64,000 bases of DNA from Dactylellina haptotyla (Eukaryota; Ascomycota; Orbiliomycetes; Orbiliales; Orbiliaceae). Shown in pieces: positions 25,101-38,175 of this stretch. The translations under genes were made by a program, and so were the position numbers. The stretch is from positions 5,394,001-5,458,000 of the forward strand of contig CM062379.1 in assembly GCA_031310005.1 (NCBI GenBank), given 5' to 3'. Numbering within the stretch: the stretch's first letter is position 1; every line of letters begins with the position of its first letter. Below the pieces are notes generated by a model. That model ran no database searches. It worked only from the letters and a program-made list of their open reading frames with translations, and was not told where the DNA came from.

Positions 25101-28100
25101 ATGCACGCGTTGGCGAAGAATTCTGGTGGAACGATAATCATTCGCAGAAGATTACGAGACATATAGACGATGCGCCGCGGAATACAAGAGGGTTTTTATT
25201 ATTTTTTTCTCATTCCTCGTACGATGGTATATATCAGGATCCTAGACTAAGCGGCGGGATATATCGGCTTCTGGATACCTTGTTCGGTGCGCGATGTGAA
25301 TGTGAGTAAACATTCCGCTTCATGAATTTGCTCATCACGGGTTGTACGTGAGAAGACAAGTTGCACATGGGACTATTTGTTCTAAGAAACTGTTTTTTTG
25401 AGAAAGCGCAAGGCGTTTACGCTAGTTTTCGCGGAGGGGCTTGAGCAATGTGCATATGCGTTACTTCTGTGCACTGGTGGTAACTCTAGCGCTGGCATAC
25501 TTTCCTCCTTTTTGCTTGAATGTGCGGGTTGGCTGGCTGGGGCTTGAAGGGAATGCGCCGCGGGCGTTGTTTATGTTGCAGGTAGGCTTTTGACGGTTCC
25601 GCGATTGAATGGGGAAGTATTCTGGAAGATTGTCACGGAAAAAACGGCGGTTGCCGGTGGACTAGGATCTCGATCTTTCGATATCAGAAAGATCCTATAT
25701 GCGGAGTTGTCGGAATAACGTAGGCAGTTTAGCAGTTTACTTCTCTCCGGAATATTGATACGAGAAAAAAAACATCCAGAACAACAACAAACCGCACGGC
25801 AAAAAGCACAATTAAAAAAAGTCTACATGTAGCCTGATTTTCCAGAATCCGAAAATGATGTCCGGACGTCCGTGCTGGGAAACAAGGGTCCTCTGGGGTA
25901 GAAACGCAGAATATTCGTGAGTGAAAGATCAGCGTGCATACGATCTGAATCCCTGCGAAATATCCATACTGCTTTATGCACGAACCACGTCGAAATTCCT
26001 CGAGGCGTCCGTTCGGATCACGGGAAAGGCTACAAGAAAACCGAAAGTATAGAAATAACCCGGCGGCGGAACTTGAGTGTATTGACAAGAATAGTAATTA
26101 TATTCCGCAACCCTCTTTTAGCGCCATGGGTGCACAAAGCCAACTGGGGGAAGTGATAACTATTCCCCCCTGTGAGGCCCTCCACTGCCAATATACCGGC
26201 TGGCACCGGTCAGGGTTCTTTCGATATTAAAAATAAGATGGCGAAAAACATTATATTATCAACTACAATGCAGTGCCTCGGTATTGTTGAATTGTTTAGT
26301 AAAATGCGTGATGTTACGACCTGATTCCCACATTGAGGCGGGGGTCGAATACGAGGGTGCTTGTGGAAATTTGGTAATAAAACGTTATTTTGTCTCTGCT
26401 ATACCTTGCTTGCCAATATGTGCGAACATCGTATCTTATTTTCCTGGCCTTTTTTTTTTCTGTATCTTTTATTTTATTTTTCCTGGGGCCGGGAACCAAG
26501 CGTGTGTTGTCACACCGTGCACGCCTTCTCATTGGGAACGTCGGTTTCACGCAGATGCGCTATGCGAGGTTTGGGAGAATCGCGTTCGCATTTCGCTCCG
26601 GGAAATCTTATATACTCTGGGATTAGCGTATTCCCACTCAATCCGCGCATTTTGATTTGATGGATTCGATATTGTAGGATATCCACAGATTCCAATGTGG
26701 GGCCTGGTGTTGGGTGCTCTTCCTGCCCGCATGCCATGCCACTTTTCGTATGTGGTCGTTTCCCGCGGGTCTGCGTGCTTCAGCGGTAGGATTCTTTCTC
26801 CCTAGACTAAAAAGTTAGGGTTTCTGGTACGCACGATTACGGGTGGGGATCCGAACTTTTATGATACAAGTTTGTGAGGCGTTGTACGGAACAGTTAGGA
26901 TATCCCAGTAGCAATCTCGGATGGAAACCTTTACTTTGGAGATAGTCTATCTCCTCCTCGAAGCCAATAGCTTTCCCTCTTGCAGATCTTCCGCTTGTCA
27001 AATACAAAGCCAAGTGGATCCTAGTTTGAGTTTTCTTTTTGGTTGCTAGAGCGCTAGGCGGTGCATAAAATAGATGCCCGTATTTTAATTTACGGACCCG
27101 ATATCATTGAGATTCCACACATATCTCCGTCCCCAGATAGACGTACGATGCTCTGAAGGTTCCCACTTCGCGCTTGCATGCATGCATTGCTATCTCGCAG
27201 CTACTGTCAGATGCCAATTTTCTTCCTTGGCGTCTATTCCACTGCAGAGCCGAACCGAGTATGTCTACGCATCAGATTTGGTTCCTGTTTTGGGGTAAAA
27301 CTTCCAATTGACGGCTTATAGAGTCGGGCCAAAAGCAATATCATGACCCGAAATTAAGAGGAAGGAGAGGGGTATAGGTAGGTCGTCTCATGCGAAATAC
27401 ATCTCCAAAGCAATGCGCATACGTAATCACGAAAGGAAATTGATCTTGACAACCCCGGACGATGTTCTCGAGAGCAGTGTGTCTACAAGGTTCGTAACTC
27501 CATCCCTGGCTTGGGTGGGTGCATCCTTCGACTTGGTGAGATCTTGCTTCTCTTTGGGGAAAGTGCAGTGACCCAATATTTGAACAAGATAACATTTTAT
27601 AACATTAATGTTCGATCCTATAAATTCCGAATGAGAAACATGGAGTTGAATGAGTCATGTCAGGTAAGGGGATAACATGCTACAGCGGGGTTAGAAGGAT
27701 TAAATGCGACGGACGGAAATCCAGAATATAACGGACGAACTAAAACTTCGGCTACCATGTCTTAATATTCGTAATAGGACGACCGGCTCTGGCATTTTGT
27801 TCTAGGCTCTGGAGAGAGTCGACCAGAAAGGATGGCTCTAGAATCTAGTTTTAGATTCCAACTCCCAATTATGATATTAGTTTATAATATTGTCGCCATA
27901 TATCTGCAGATAATTTATTATGTCCAAAAGTTTGTATTACTAGATATAAACCAAAAACCATATTATAGTAGTAGCCAAATTGTGAGCTACGGGATATTGA
28001 TGAGCATGTCAAGCATATTGCTAGGGAAGTTGATTCTCCTCCAGCGCCTGCTTCTGGAGATTGTTGGAGAATGCTGGAAGAAAGAGAATATCACGTGATA

Positions 28101-29900
28101 CATTCTAAATGACGTTGTTGCTGATAATCTGAGTAGCGAATGGGTATATCTCAAAAAAAGGATGAATCTGGATTCTGTTTCCACTATCGAAAGCATTTTT
28201 GGGCAGCGTTTGCACACGCTACTTATTCCTTCTTGGCTTTTTGGGTTGACCAACTCTAACCGCAACCGGCAAAAGGAAGCATTCTCGAACAACGACCGAA
28301 GCAAAAAAACATAAAAATAACGCGAATAAAAACCATGGATCCTCTATCTTGTTCAGAATCTGCGCTAGATGAAAGTTGGAATGAAGTATAGGATAGTGCG
28401 AATTTATGGAAGGAGCAATAGGAAAACGGGAAAATCTGATCGGAAACAGAAGAAGAGAATAAAAACAAAGGAAGAGAGCTTGAAGAACGGCGGCAGTCTC
28501 GGCGAAGGAAGGGGTGGACCCTTGTGCCTTCTCTTGTCTCAACTGTTCGATTGCATCTTTAGTTGGGCAGATCCTTTCTGAAAGCCCGTGAAAATCGAGC
28601 ACTAAGAACTTCCAGAAGCGTCGTAGAATTCCTCCCCGGCCCATCTTGCCCAGGAAAAACTGCAGGGAAGGGACATTCGAAATGTGATTCGTTCACCACC
28701 AACGGAAACCACATTGGTGGTGGGTGTGAACGGAACCTGCATGTATTGGCGCGTGAGAAGCGTTTCTTTTTCCTTTGCATGTTCCGTGTGGGACGGAACG
28801 CTGCGAAGGAAAGGAAAACAACTTTGCTGGGTGCGAGGTTTGACCTGCAATGTTGTGCCACCATGCAGGAAAGCCTGATATCGAGAGCAGCTCGTTTTTA
28901 TTTTTCTGGGACGCTTCTTTAACGTCAGACCGGGTTTAATGGCACAATGACAGGAACGTTTCTTATTCGGAGAGGGGTGGATTTTAACCATGGACCAAGA
29001 GTCATTGTGCCCAGGTTATTTTTTTAGGCTAACAAGATTGATTTCGTCTGATCCTTCGGGCGACGATGAGAGGGCACTCTGACGCCGAATATGACAATGG
29101 CCGACTGGGTGGGATGTGTTGCGCGGTCGTCCATTCGATGCATTCATTCATGCATCCTTCCCCAGAAACTCTAATGCCGGCCATGCAATAAAACCGTGAT
29201 TAATAGCTCCCTCCCGCACAGTTCGGAGACTCTCGAAGATACCAAATATTAATACTATTAATAATAGCGAATACCACCATGCCCGGTTGCTTCTTGCGCT
29301 GTTAGCTGGTTGACCAGTTTGGTAGAAAAAGACGCGCTCTCCCCATCAATATCGGTCAGCAAGGTATCGAGCAAGCTACCTGTTACATCGCCAGTTGATT
29401 GCCATTCAAACAATCGTGCAAGCGATACAACAATCGCCTCCCTTGCCGAACATTCGGCTGTCCATCAGCCTTGTTAATATTCCTGTCAATCTTCCTGTTG
29501 TGGATGGCAAACGGAGGGGAAACGTGAAGAGGTATATATGGCGGTCAAAGCGCCACTCCACCTCGTGAAAACGCATTTTCCTGATATGAACTGCAGCACG
29601 AGCATTTTTTTTCGCAAGTGGCTAACATAACCTGATCGTCGCCATCGGTATTATATATTATTATTATATATTGCAGCATACACGACTCCACATGCACACA
29701 AGGAATCCATTCAGGTATGTATGCACATCGTGGATGCTACTTTCCCTCTTGACCTGTGCATTTCTTGTACCATTCCCTTGGTATCAGTTGGCTTCTGCGC
29801 TTCCCCAGTGTATTTCCAACAGACTCTCCAAGCTTTTTTTTTTTTTTTTTTGAGGGTGCTTGCAAGTTCGTATTTTGCTTTGCTTTTGAGCAGTAATCAT
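22137..29900. other. Gene-poor region
   Basis: Nearly 8 kb without a recognisable gene. All frames are short, for example 23399-23785 (-) and 28219-28644 (-); none shows family motifs, and splicing did not extend any into a plausible protein. Scattered A/T-rich pockets (22690-22760, 24720-24770) are present. A run of 18 T lies at 29834-29851. No transposase, integrase or reverse transcriptase motif was recognised, so any mobile-element origin would have to be heavily decayed. Confidence 0.4.
29834..29851 (+). repeat. Poly-T tract (18 T)
   Basis: Homopolymer of 18 T at the right edge of the gene-poor region. It could be the trace of a retroposed poly-A tail on the minus strand or simple slippage. 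Confidence 0.8.
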
Positions 29901-32900
29901 CAGCTAGTGTTTCCGGTGATCTGGTCGGTTTGCTAACATCTGAATCAGCTCCAGACGTTTTTAATCCGTTCAGCCTGCGGCCCTGAGCACCGACCACCCC
30001 ATTGGTAACCTCTCCTCCCAGGTGGAAAAACAAAACCAGGGAAAAGAGGGCATCTCCGGAATAATTACAAAAGAGAAAACAACCGCATCTCTATTTGGCG
30101 AGCGGCTTAGGCTTCTAAAAAGTAAGTTATCGCCTACCGAGGCGCACGTCCCCTCATTACATTTGAGATTTCTTGTCCTTTTCTCTCTCTCGGTTCTTGG
30201 ATCCCGTTTTCCTGGCCTTGGTTGTTTCAACCAGTCTCTCCGGCGGCCACTGTGTGTGTGCCCCTACTCTTGGTGAAACTTCTGGTCGTTGAGCCGCCCC
30301 CTCAACCGGTGTGGTCTCGACGGGGGCTCTGGAAAAACCTTTTTGCTGAGGGCGACGTGGAGCACTGGCCCCCGCTCGTTCGAGTTTTGGCTATCTTCTT
30401 TTCCGGCCAGCCCTTTTTTCCCATTCTCAGACACGACTGGGCCCCTGCCAGGTTGGTCGCTCACGGCCTTGGACATGATCCGCTTGTGACCTGTGCGGAT
30501 CAGTCTTGGTGGATCGAACAGAATAATCCAGCCTTCGATCAATCGTTTTTCCTTCCCTGCTACTTGCTCCGCTTTAATGGTAAGGCCATGCTCCTCGTTA
30601 TTACATGGACCTTCCCTTCAAACGCGTAGTGTGGACTTCTCCATTCTCCCCCCTTGCCCGTTCGTCCATGCTATTTTTTTCCCTGCATGGTCTAACCATA
30701 CAACCAACCCTGTTCCACCATTCTTTGACTCTGTTTTTTCTTCTTTGGGGGCTTTGGTCGATGAGGTTTAAAGCGCACGCAGACCTGAAAAAACGGCGCT
30801 TTCTCCCGATTCCGCAAGGAGTGGTTACTGAAGCCGGCTCATGCGGGTCGCCTTCTTTCAACTCAAACAGCCTGCCTACCTCCAGACGCACAGGGCATTT
30901 ACATTACATTACAGAATAACCACTTGGACGTCCAACTGCTGCATCGCATTAGCGGGCTTTTTCCTAACTGCTGCTGGCTGGGACTTGTCGTGGTGCTGCT
31001 GGTTGTGTTTCCAAACAGTCCTTCGAGACGACCTCATCCTGAACCTCCAACCTTTTACCTCTCTTCCTCCCAAACCCTCCCGCCGAACATTGTTGGACCG
31101 CGACGACCATCGACAACACAAAGCGCATATGTACTCAGGTTGACGGGTGAATTGACGTGAAGGGACTCTTTTCCCTTTTGCCATCGACGAGGTATTATTA
31201 TTATTATTATTACTATTATCATTATTATCGTTTATCGTTACCTTTGCCACAACCGTATTCCTGCTCTTTCCTGCTGTCGTACATCCGCCCGCCTTCCGCG
31301 GTGGATGGTTTGTTGATCGATAACCTGCCCTCTTTCTGACCTCGTGCCTCCCCCTCCTCCTCCCAGCGCACGATCGATCGATAGCTTGCAGAACACAGAA
31401 AGGGAAACCTGGCGAGGTTTGTTCTGCTCGTATGTATGGAACACACCCGCCCGCTTTTCTAGAAGCACTGCGCCTGTAGCATCACGTATGTGAGGATATT
31501 GGCGGATTTCTTGTTTCTCCGAGACGCCCTTTCGTTCTTAAGGTTTTCGCTTCTTGCTTTTCCTCCCCCAGCATTTGAATTCCGCACACGTCCCCCAATC
31601 TTGTTTGCACTTGGCTCTGTCGCTTCTCGATCTCCCCAAGACCAAGCAAAGGCTCGTCACTTCCGGGGCGGCCGCATACTCTCTCACTCTCGTCCTCTCC
31701 TCGAGATCGTCTTTACAGGACGTCGTTTCGGAGGGCTGTGGCTGACCGAATACACAAGCGGAGAGACTGCGTTCTAGTCGTCAAAAACCTTCCGGACCTT
31801 CTCGAAGTCTTTTTAACCCTGGTGTGTAGCATATGTTTCTACTAGTGTTTCCCCCTTCTACCTCCTCACACTTACTCCTCCTCCCCCATCTTCCTCCTCT
31901 CCGACCTCTAAGCCCGCTTGTTATTAATCGATTCTCCCCTCTGATCTATCTTGAATCTGCCCGCGCCTCTCACGCCTGCACTTGCACTTGCACTCGCACT
32001 TACCCTCTAGTAAGCTGCTGCGTACGTACGTATGGGGCCTGCATACCCTTTTTCCTGTTCGCAATAAACGTTTCCTTCGCTTCAGTTTGTTAGCTAGTAG
32101 TCAGCTACCTTGAAGCACTAGCTGCCTGATCAGGGCTGTCGCATTAAGAGCCCCCCGACATAGCGTACTTCCCTTTATGCCCCGTCCTTCGTGTGGATCT
32201 GCAACCAGCCCATTCGCACGACACCGAAGGCACCATTTTGCAGACCGACCAACGGCGGCCGTCGTATGCCCTTGCTACTACTTGTATCATCAGATGGTAG
32301 CATAGACATCGAAATGGATATTCAAACCTGCTGCCTCTCCATCTCACTCTTTCCCTCTGCTTGTACGGAAACTCCATTAATCGATTGGACCCGCATTTTA
32401 AATTTTGACACTTTCCTTGCTGTGGAGCAGTAAAAGGCCCCTCTACTGTTATTGCTATCGACTATTACTATTATAATCGGCATTAGCCTGGGTTTCCTTG
32501 CCCGCAAATGTAACTACTGGTTTCCCTTTCGCCAGTGTCTCTAGTTTTTTTTTTTTTTTTCCTGGGCTGGCTTCCTTAGCACTCTTCCCCCCTCGCTCGC
32601 ATTGACCCTTCGTCTCGCAAATTGCATCACGCCTCTCTCGCCTTCAGAAACTCACCGCGCTCCGTTCTGTGAATACACCTGCCTCTCTTCCTCTCTTTGT
32701 CTTTTATTTATCATTATACACGATTTTATTCCCCCCTCCTAGTTTGTTTTTTCCCTCACGCTTGCCTGGTTAACCTTCTCGATTCTTTTCTGGATAGGAG
32801 CTCATCCTCTATTTTTTTTTAGCGATTTGAACTATTTCCACCGATTTTCTGTTCCAGAAACCGACAAAACCGATTTCGACCACCGCGGACGCTTAAAATC

Positions 32901-34016
32901 AGGATCGCCTCTCCTCCTTCTCCAAGACCCTCGACCCCCCATCCCTACCTCTTCCCGACAGTTTCTTCACTTTCGTGACAGATCCTTCTCGATTCTCTCG
33001 ATATTGTTTCTCAAGGGGGAAAAAACCAGAACAGCCCACCGAACATTAGTGTCGACAAACGGATACTGCTTGATTGAGAAGGTCGTAGAGCAACCGGGTG
33101 TACCATCTACTAGGAATATTAAGGAAACACAATAGCGAACTTTTGGGATATCCGAACAGCAGCGTTAAGATTTCCCTCCTTGTACTTCGAGATACAGAAC
33201 TGAAAGAACTGAACATTCTTTTGGTCTTCTCTTTACCTCCAAACACAAAATAATTCAGAAAACCCAAAAGTACAATAAAACAACACTCGACGCCCGATCA
33301 GTCGAAACCGACCAATCGAACTGACCACTCGCGAGGCTTGCATTCCATCTCTCGCCGTCTGTAACGTACCGACCACCGACCAACACTGCCGCTGCCACCA
33401 ACAACGACATCCAGCTTTCCGGCAGGTTACGTTGTTACTCCAACCAGTGACCAGCACTTGCTCAGCGTTGTGACCAGCGCTCTGCTCCCGTGTTACACAG
33501 ACAACCTCGTGCGACACCTCGGCCTGATCCTTTAGGACCCCAAAAAAGCCTGCACAATAAAGACACCTTTTTGAGGTAACAAAAGTCAGGGAGGAAAGAA
33601 AGAGAAGGGAAGGGATTGCCGACAACCTGGTAGCAATTCGTGCTTTTTTCTTCGCGATTGAAGGGGGATCTGAGACAATCACCAAAACTCACATTCAGCC
33701 TCAGTTTGCGCCCGCTACCGACCAAGACGACTTGCTAGGATTTCAGCTCTTATATGATTCCCTGACACCAGCGTCTCGTCTTTTTTCTTTTCCTTGGTAA
33801 AGTTTGTAAATATCGACCTCTCGACTGGACTTTCCCTTTCCCCCTCCATCCTTGGACATCCCTATCTCTTTCGTTTCAATCGGGGATATTTGGGGGGCCT
33901 CTACAGATATTCGACGTCCAGGTCTATTGCCGCCCCTCGGATTCGAATCATAGGGACCACAAATACTTCCGTAGTGGTAGCGTTGGAGGAATTGTCACGG
34001 AAGTCACTCAATAAAG
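29901..34016. other. Pyrimidine-rich upstream region of the phosphodiesterase gene
   Basis: About 4.1 kb with strong C/T bias on the plus strand, dense from 30600 to 33000, leading into the plus-strand phosphodiesterase gene. It includes a TTA/TAT microsatellite at 31192-31229 and 16 T at 32545-32560. The longest frame (30222-30629) is not a recognisable protein. Promoter plus long leader is the simplest reading; small upstream frames or a non-coding transcript cannot be excluded. Confidence 0.4.
31192..31229. repeat. TTA/TAT microsatellite
   Basis: Interrupted TTA repeats in the pyrimidine-rich upstream region of the phosphodiesterase gene. Confidence 0.8.
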
Positions 34017-36638
34017 ATGATCAAAGAGATAGCGAAGTGTAACGTGGTATATGTCGACAAGAGGGCGAGGTCGGAACGACATATATCACGGTCAGACCTG
34101 CCGTTAATAACGGAAGAAGGAGCGGAGCCTGAGAATGAGGAAGTAGTAAAGAACATCAATTCCTTATTATCTGTATTCACCAATGGTAAGAAAGTTACTT
34201 GTACCCCTTTAATCTTTGCTCTCGATTGGACATCCGGAAGCTACCTGCATGGATGGAAACTAACATTGGAATGCCCTCCTCAGTCGCAGTACACGTATCC
34301 GGATCATCCTGCCTATCGTCCCTATCCGAAATCAGCAATTATGATCCGACACCCACTGTTCTTTTATTAGACGTGCCTGCCAGACAACTTGAGGATGATG
34401 AATCGCAGGAAGTCGACCGCCATGACTCTGGGATCGCTTCATCCGTAGGCGAGGACCCATTGTATGGCAAAGCTTTGCTACGCCACATCAGGGAAGAGAT
34501 GGAGATTGAAACATACTCTCAGAACATCTTGACAGTCGCCTTGATATCGGAACTCGACCCGTCGAACAAGACAATTGACTCTGGACTCTGGACTGAATCC
34601 GATGACGAGGAAGCCATCCTCGCCTCCAAGCTACTCGACAGTGGCGCTGCTGAAGCGTTTCCATCGCCTCTGACGAAAGAGAACACGAAGGCGCTATCCA
34701 TGCATTGCTATCGGCTGGCACGAAAAGCTCAGAAACGGAGAAGCGAGAGGAAAAGGTCGTGGGTCGGTGTTGATACCGATTTGGAGGCGGAAGAACGAGA
34801 GCGAAAGAATAACATTCGTGTCGCGGAAGGTTATGCCTATCTGCGTGAGAAGATGTAAGGAAATCGCCCCCTTTTAAACTTCCCGTTGAAAGTAAAGAAA
34901 ACCTTGACGAGGTCGATTTCTTTCTGGGGTCCTTCAGCTAGTTTAATACGAACGGGACGGGAGCTAACTGATTTTGCGATTGCTTTTGCAGGGTGTCCGA
35001 ATTGATGTCTGATATCTTCAAGCCCAACGGTCCAGCGCACACGCAGTCAGAGAGGTTTGTACCACCCCCCTTTTTGATATTCGTGATTGCTCTTTTCATT
35101 CAGCAACAACTAACCGGTTTCCTTTGGAAAAATAGCAAAATTCGAGTTTCACCGCACAGACATGAGCTGGTACGTCAAAGCGTCTGCCGATGGGATTTCT
35201 CGGCACACGAATTCACGGATGATGAACTGCTTCTGTGCGCCTTCGAGATGTTCAACCACGCCTTTACCATGCCAGAAGTTGAGGAGTGGCGGATATCACC
35301 CGGTCAGCTCACGGACTTTTTGTTTGCCTGCCGTAGGGCCTATAACGAACAAGTTCCGTATCACAACTTTAGGCACGTGGTGGATGTCTTGCAGGGTGTC
35401 TTCTACTTTTGTCTCGCCCTTGGAGTGTTGCCCCATTTCGACGGGAAAGCAGCACCCAGGCCGAAGACCAGCACGACCTCGCTATCGAAGATTTTGCGAC
35501 CGTTTGATGCCCTGGCCCTCTTGATCGTCGCGATAGGTCACGATGTTGGACATCCAGGTGTCAACAATGCCTTCCTCGTCACCCTCAAAGCACCGCTTGC
35601 GCAAATGTATAACGACAAATCGGTATTAGAATCGTTCCACTGTGCGGCGTTCTCGCAGGTTCTACGGAAACATTGGCCGATAACACAGACCGTGCCTAAC
35701 ATGCGCAGATTAATGATCGATTCTATCCTCGCGACCGATATGGGCCTCCACTTTGATTACATGTCCCAGCTCGACAGACTGAAGCAAAAGTTGAAGCAGG
35801 ATAAGGGAATGAAGAATTGGGACGAAAAGACCATTAGTGCCAACAGAAGCCTGCTCTGCACACTGTTGATCAAGTGTGCCGACATCAGCAATGTGGTATG
35901 CATCCACTTCAAATCGCGGATTTTGGCACAGACATCTGACATCTGTTTTAGGCTCGGAGATACGATATCGCTGCCCAATGGGCTGTTATTCTAACTGACG
36001 AATTTGCGAGGCAGGCATCACTCGAGACCGATTTGAAAATTCCTTCCTCCTTAGCAGTCGCACCTGTTCAAGGCTCGAGCATTGCGCTAGGAAAGTCTCA
36101 AGTCGGATTTATGAAACTCTTTGCGGCGCCTCTTTTCCAATCCATTGCAGATGTCATGCCCGAGATGTCCTTCGGAATCGCAGAGGTTAACGCAAACATG
36201 GCAATTTGGCAAAGCCTGACGATGGAATGTACCGACAAAGGCGATCGACCATTTTTCCTCGAAAAAGTCAACAGAAACTCGCTATATTACCAGCCATCGA
36301 CCAACGGCGCGTCATCAACAAACGGAGCGATTGAGTTACACCCACAGACATCGAATGGAGGGGAATACCAAGCGAGCGACTCACGAATTCGAAAAGCCTC
36401 TCAGGCGTACCAAGAACAAGGGACGCCAGATCTTCTTGGGCTTGGCCATCACGGTAAGGAAATTTTTATATCGCTCAAGAAGATGAAGCTTTTCTCAGCG
36501 TCCTCGCAAGGATATCCCCATGCTAACGGAAAGGATATGATTGGGGAAGGAGCAGATGGCAAAAGCTCAGGCTCAACAACACCGTTCGTGACCATCAAGA
36601 ACTTTTTTTCTTGTTTTCCTAGGAAGTTCTCTGACTGA
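34017..36638 (+). CDS. 3',5'-cyclic-nucleotide phosphodiesterase (PDE2-like, class I)
   Basis: Preferred model: join(34017..34185, 34284..34854, 34992..35054, 35136..35895, 35952..36638), 749 aa. The N-terminus CNVVYVDKRARSERHI is like fungal high-affinity cAMP phosphodiesterases. The catalytic half has the HD-type metal motifs YHNFRHVVDVLQ, then GHDVGHPGVNN, then KCADISNVARRYD, which is restored only by splicing at 35895/35952. The enzyme hydrolyses cAMP to AMP and so lowers PKA signalling. Two details are uncertain. The exon after 35054 could begin at 35160 instead of 35136, both in frame. A 45-nt in-frame segment 36454-36498 has intron ends (GTAAGG..CTCAG), which would give 734 aa. The start has A at -3. 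The gene converges with PalB. Confidence 0.93.
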
Positions 36639-38175
36639 TTCGTTGTGATTGTGGACGGCTTACCATGCGGGGCTTAGTGCCTAGCTGGTAGCCCCCTTTT
36701 GTTTATGAAGGTGCAGTCCCCCTTCACCCGGAGAGCAGCAGACCTCTAAAACGGGTGCGATCAGACCTACGCGATCACGATTCAATTTAAATAAGATCTT
36801 TCGGTGGAAAAGGCCGGATATGACCGCCAGTTCCAACTCCAACAGCCTTAGAATTCCGACCAGCTCTGCCGACGACGCACAGTAACGACAACTAAAAACA
36901 CGGCCAACCTCGCTCACGCCTTTTCACGCTAGCCTTTCCTTATATTATGCCAAAGAAAACACCAAAAGCCTTCTCTTTTTCTTCTTCTTATTACCTCTTT
37001 TCTTACGAATCTACAAGCGGCGTTCCTCATATATGTTACTGGGCTTATCTCGACACTCTTCCCTTACGTCTGGGTTCGGTTCTTTAAAGAGGAAAAAAAC
37101 ACAATCTCCTGGGACTCGCAAAAGGGTGGTGGTTTTCGTCCCTTGACTATCGTCGGGTTATGGCACATGTCCGTCCTAGAGGTTTCATAAACATTCCTTT
37201 ATTGTTTGGGAGCCAACCTTTTTTCCTTTCGTTCCAAGATGGTCGATGAGGAGACGCCTTGGTTCGGCTTGGGCCGACAATACTGTCTTCCTCATCGAAC
37301 TTCTTTCTTTTCCGGTACATAGCTTTCTTCCCGCTCCCGTTTCCCAATACCTTTTTCATCTGTCACGATGGTTTACGTGCTTATGTCTTACAACGGAGCT
37401 CCTTTTTTCAGTTCTTTTTTCTTGTTTACCGCTTGTTCTTGCTTCACCGCTTTTCGTATTTTCTGCCTTTTTGACCTTTTTCACAAAAAATAATCCGCCG
37501 CTTCTCCTTATTCTTTGCTTTCACTGTACTGTGTATAATATCCGGAGTCTTTGTTACTTTCGGGCCCAACCGTTCTCCTACCTATATCTCTTCCTCTTTT
37601 TCTTTTCTGCGTTTACACCAACTGAACAAAATTATCTTTTTCTCTTCTACTCATTCTATTCTATACAAACTTCTTCGTGTAAGATATATACCTTCTTCTT
37701 TTGCTCTTTTACTTTTTTCCTATCTCTCGAATTTGGAGGAAGACGTCAACTCAGTGTTATGACAAAATTTAATTTCTTCATCCTCCATCCGACTGATTCT
37801 TTCGCTGTGTATTGGGGAAACAAAATCATGCTTGCTTCTATCATATATCTACACTAAAACGTTGAATGTGGTCGGGTGGCTTGGTTCCGCCCTCTTGCGA
37901 AACTTTTTCTTTTTCTTTTTTTGACCTTCGGAAATACAACCTCTGGTTTCCTTGTTGGGCTTTCTCGTTCTTGTTGGATGGTTTTTTATCAATTCGTCCG
38001 TTTGATACCTTTTTGCTGAGTGTAAATATATAGCAGGTATTTCGATATTGATTCTTCTGTTCTGATACAATATCGCAATTAATTGCACTCTCCTAGGTCA
38101 TCCGTAGTCTGCTCCAAGCCTTGTATTTTAAAAACTGATATCATATTGTAACTGCATACAATTCTCCCTTATAAA
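36639..38175. other. Intergenic, convergent 3' region
   Basis: Space between the 3' ends of the phosphodiesterase (plus) and PalB (minus). From 36940 onward it is very T-rich on the plus strand. The 203-residue frame at 37246-37857 is a phenylalanine/leucine-rich artefact of that bias. No gene is seen. Confidence 0.5.

Noticed and set aside
22137-29900. tRNA or 5S rRNA genes in the gene deserts
   Set aside because: Several TTCGA-type strings were checked by eye here and elsewhere, but none sits in a plausible B box with paired arms, and no 5S-like block was found. A covariance-model scan would be decisive.
30222-30629. 135-residue plus-strand frame in the phosphodiesterase leader
   Set aside because: Composition follows the pyrimidine bias; no recognisable motif and an opposing frame of similar length.
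37246-37857. 203-residue Phe/Leu-rich frame resembling a membrane protein
   Set aside because: It is produced by T-rich 3' untranslated sequence; there are no loops or motifs of a real transporter.
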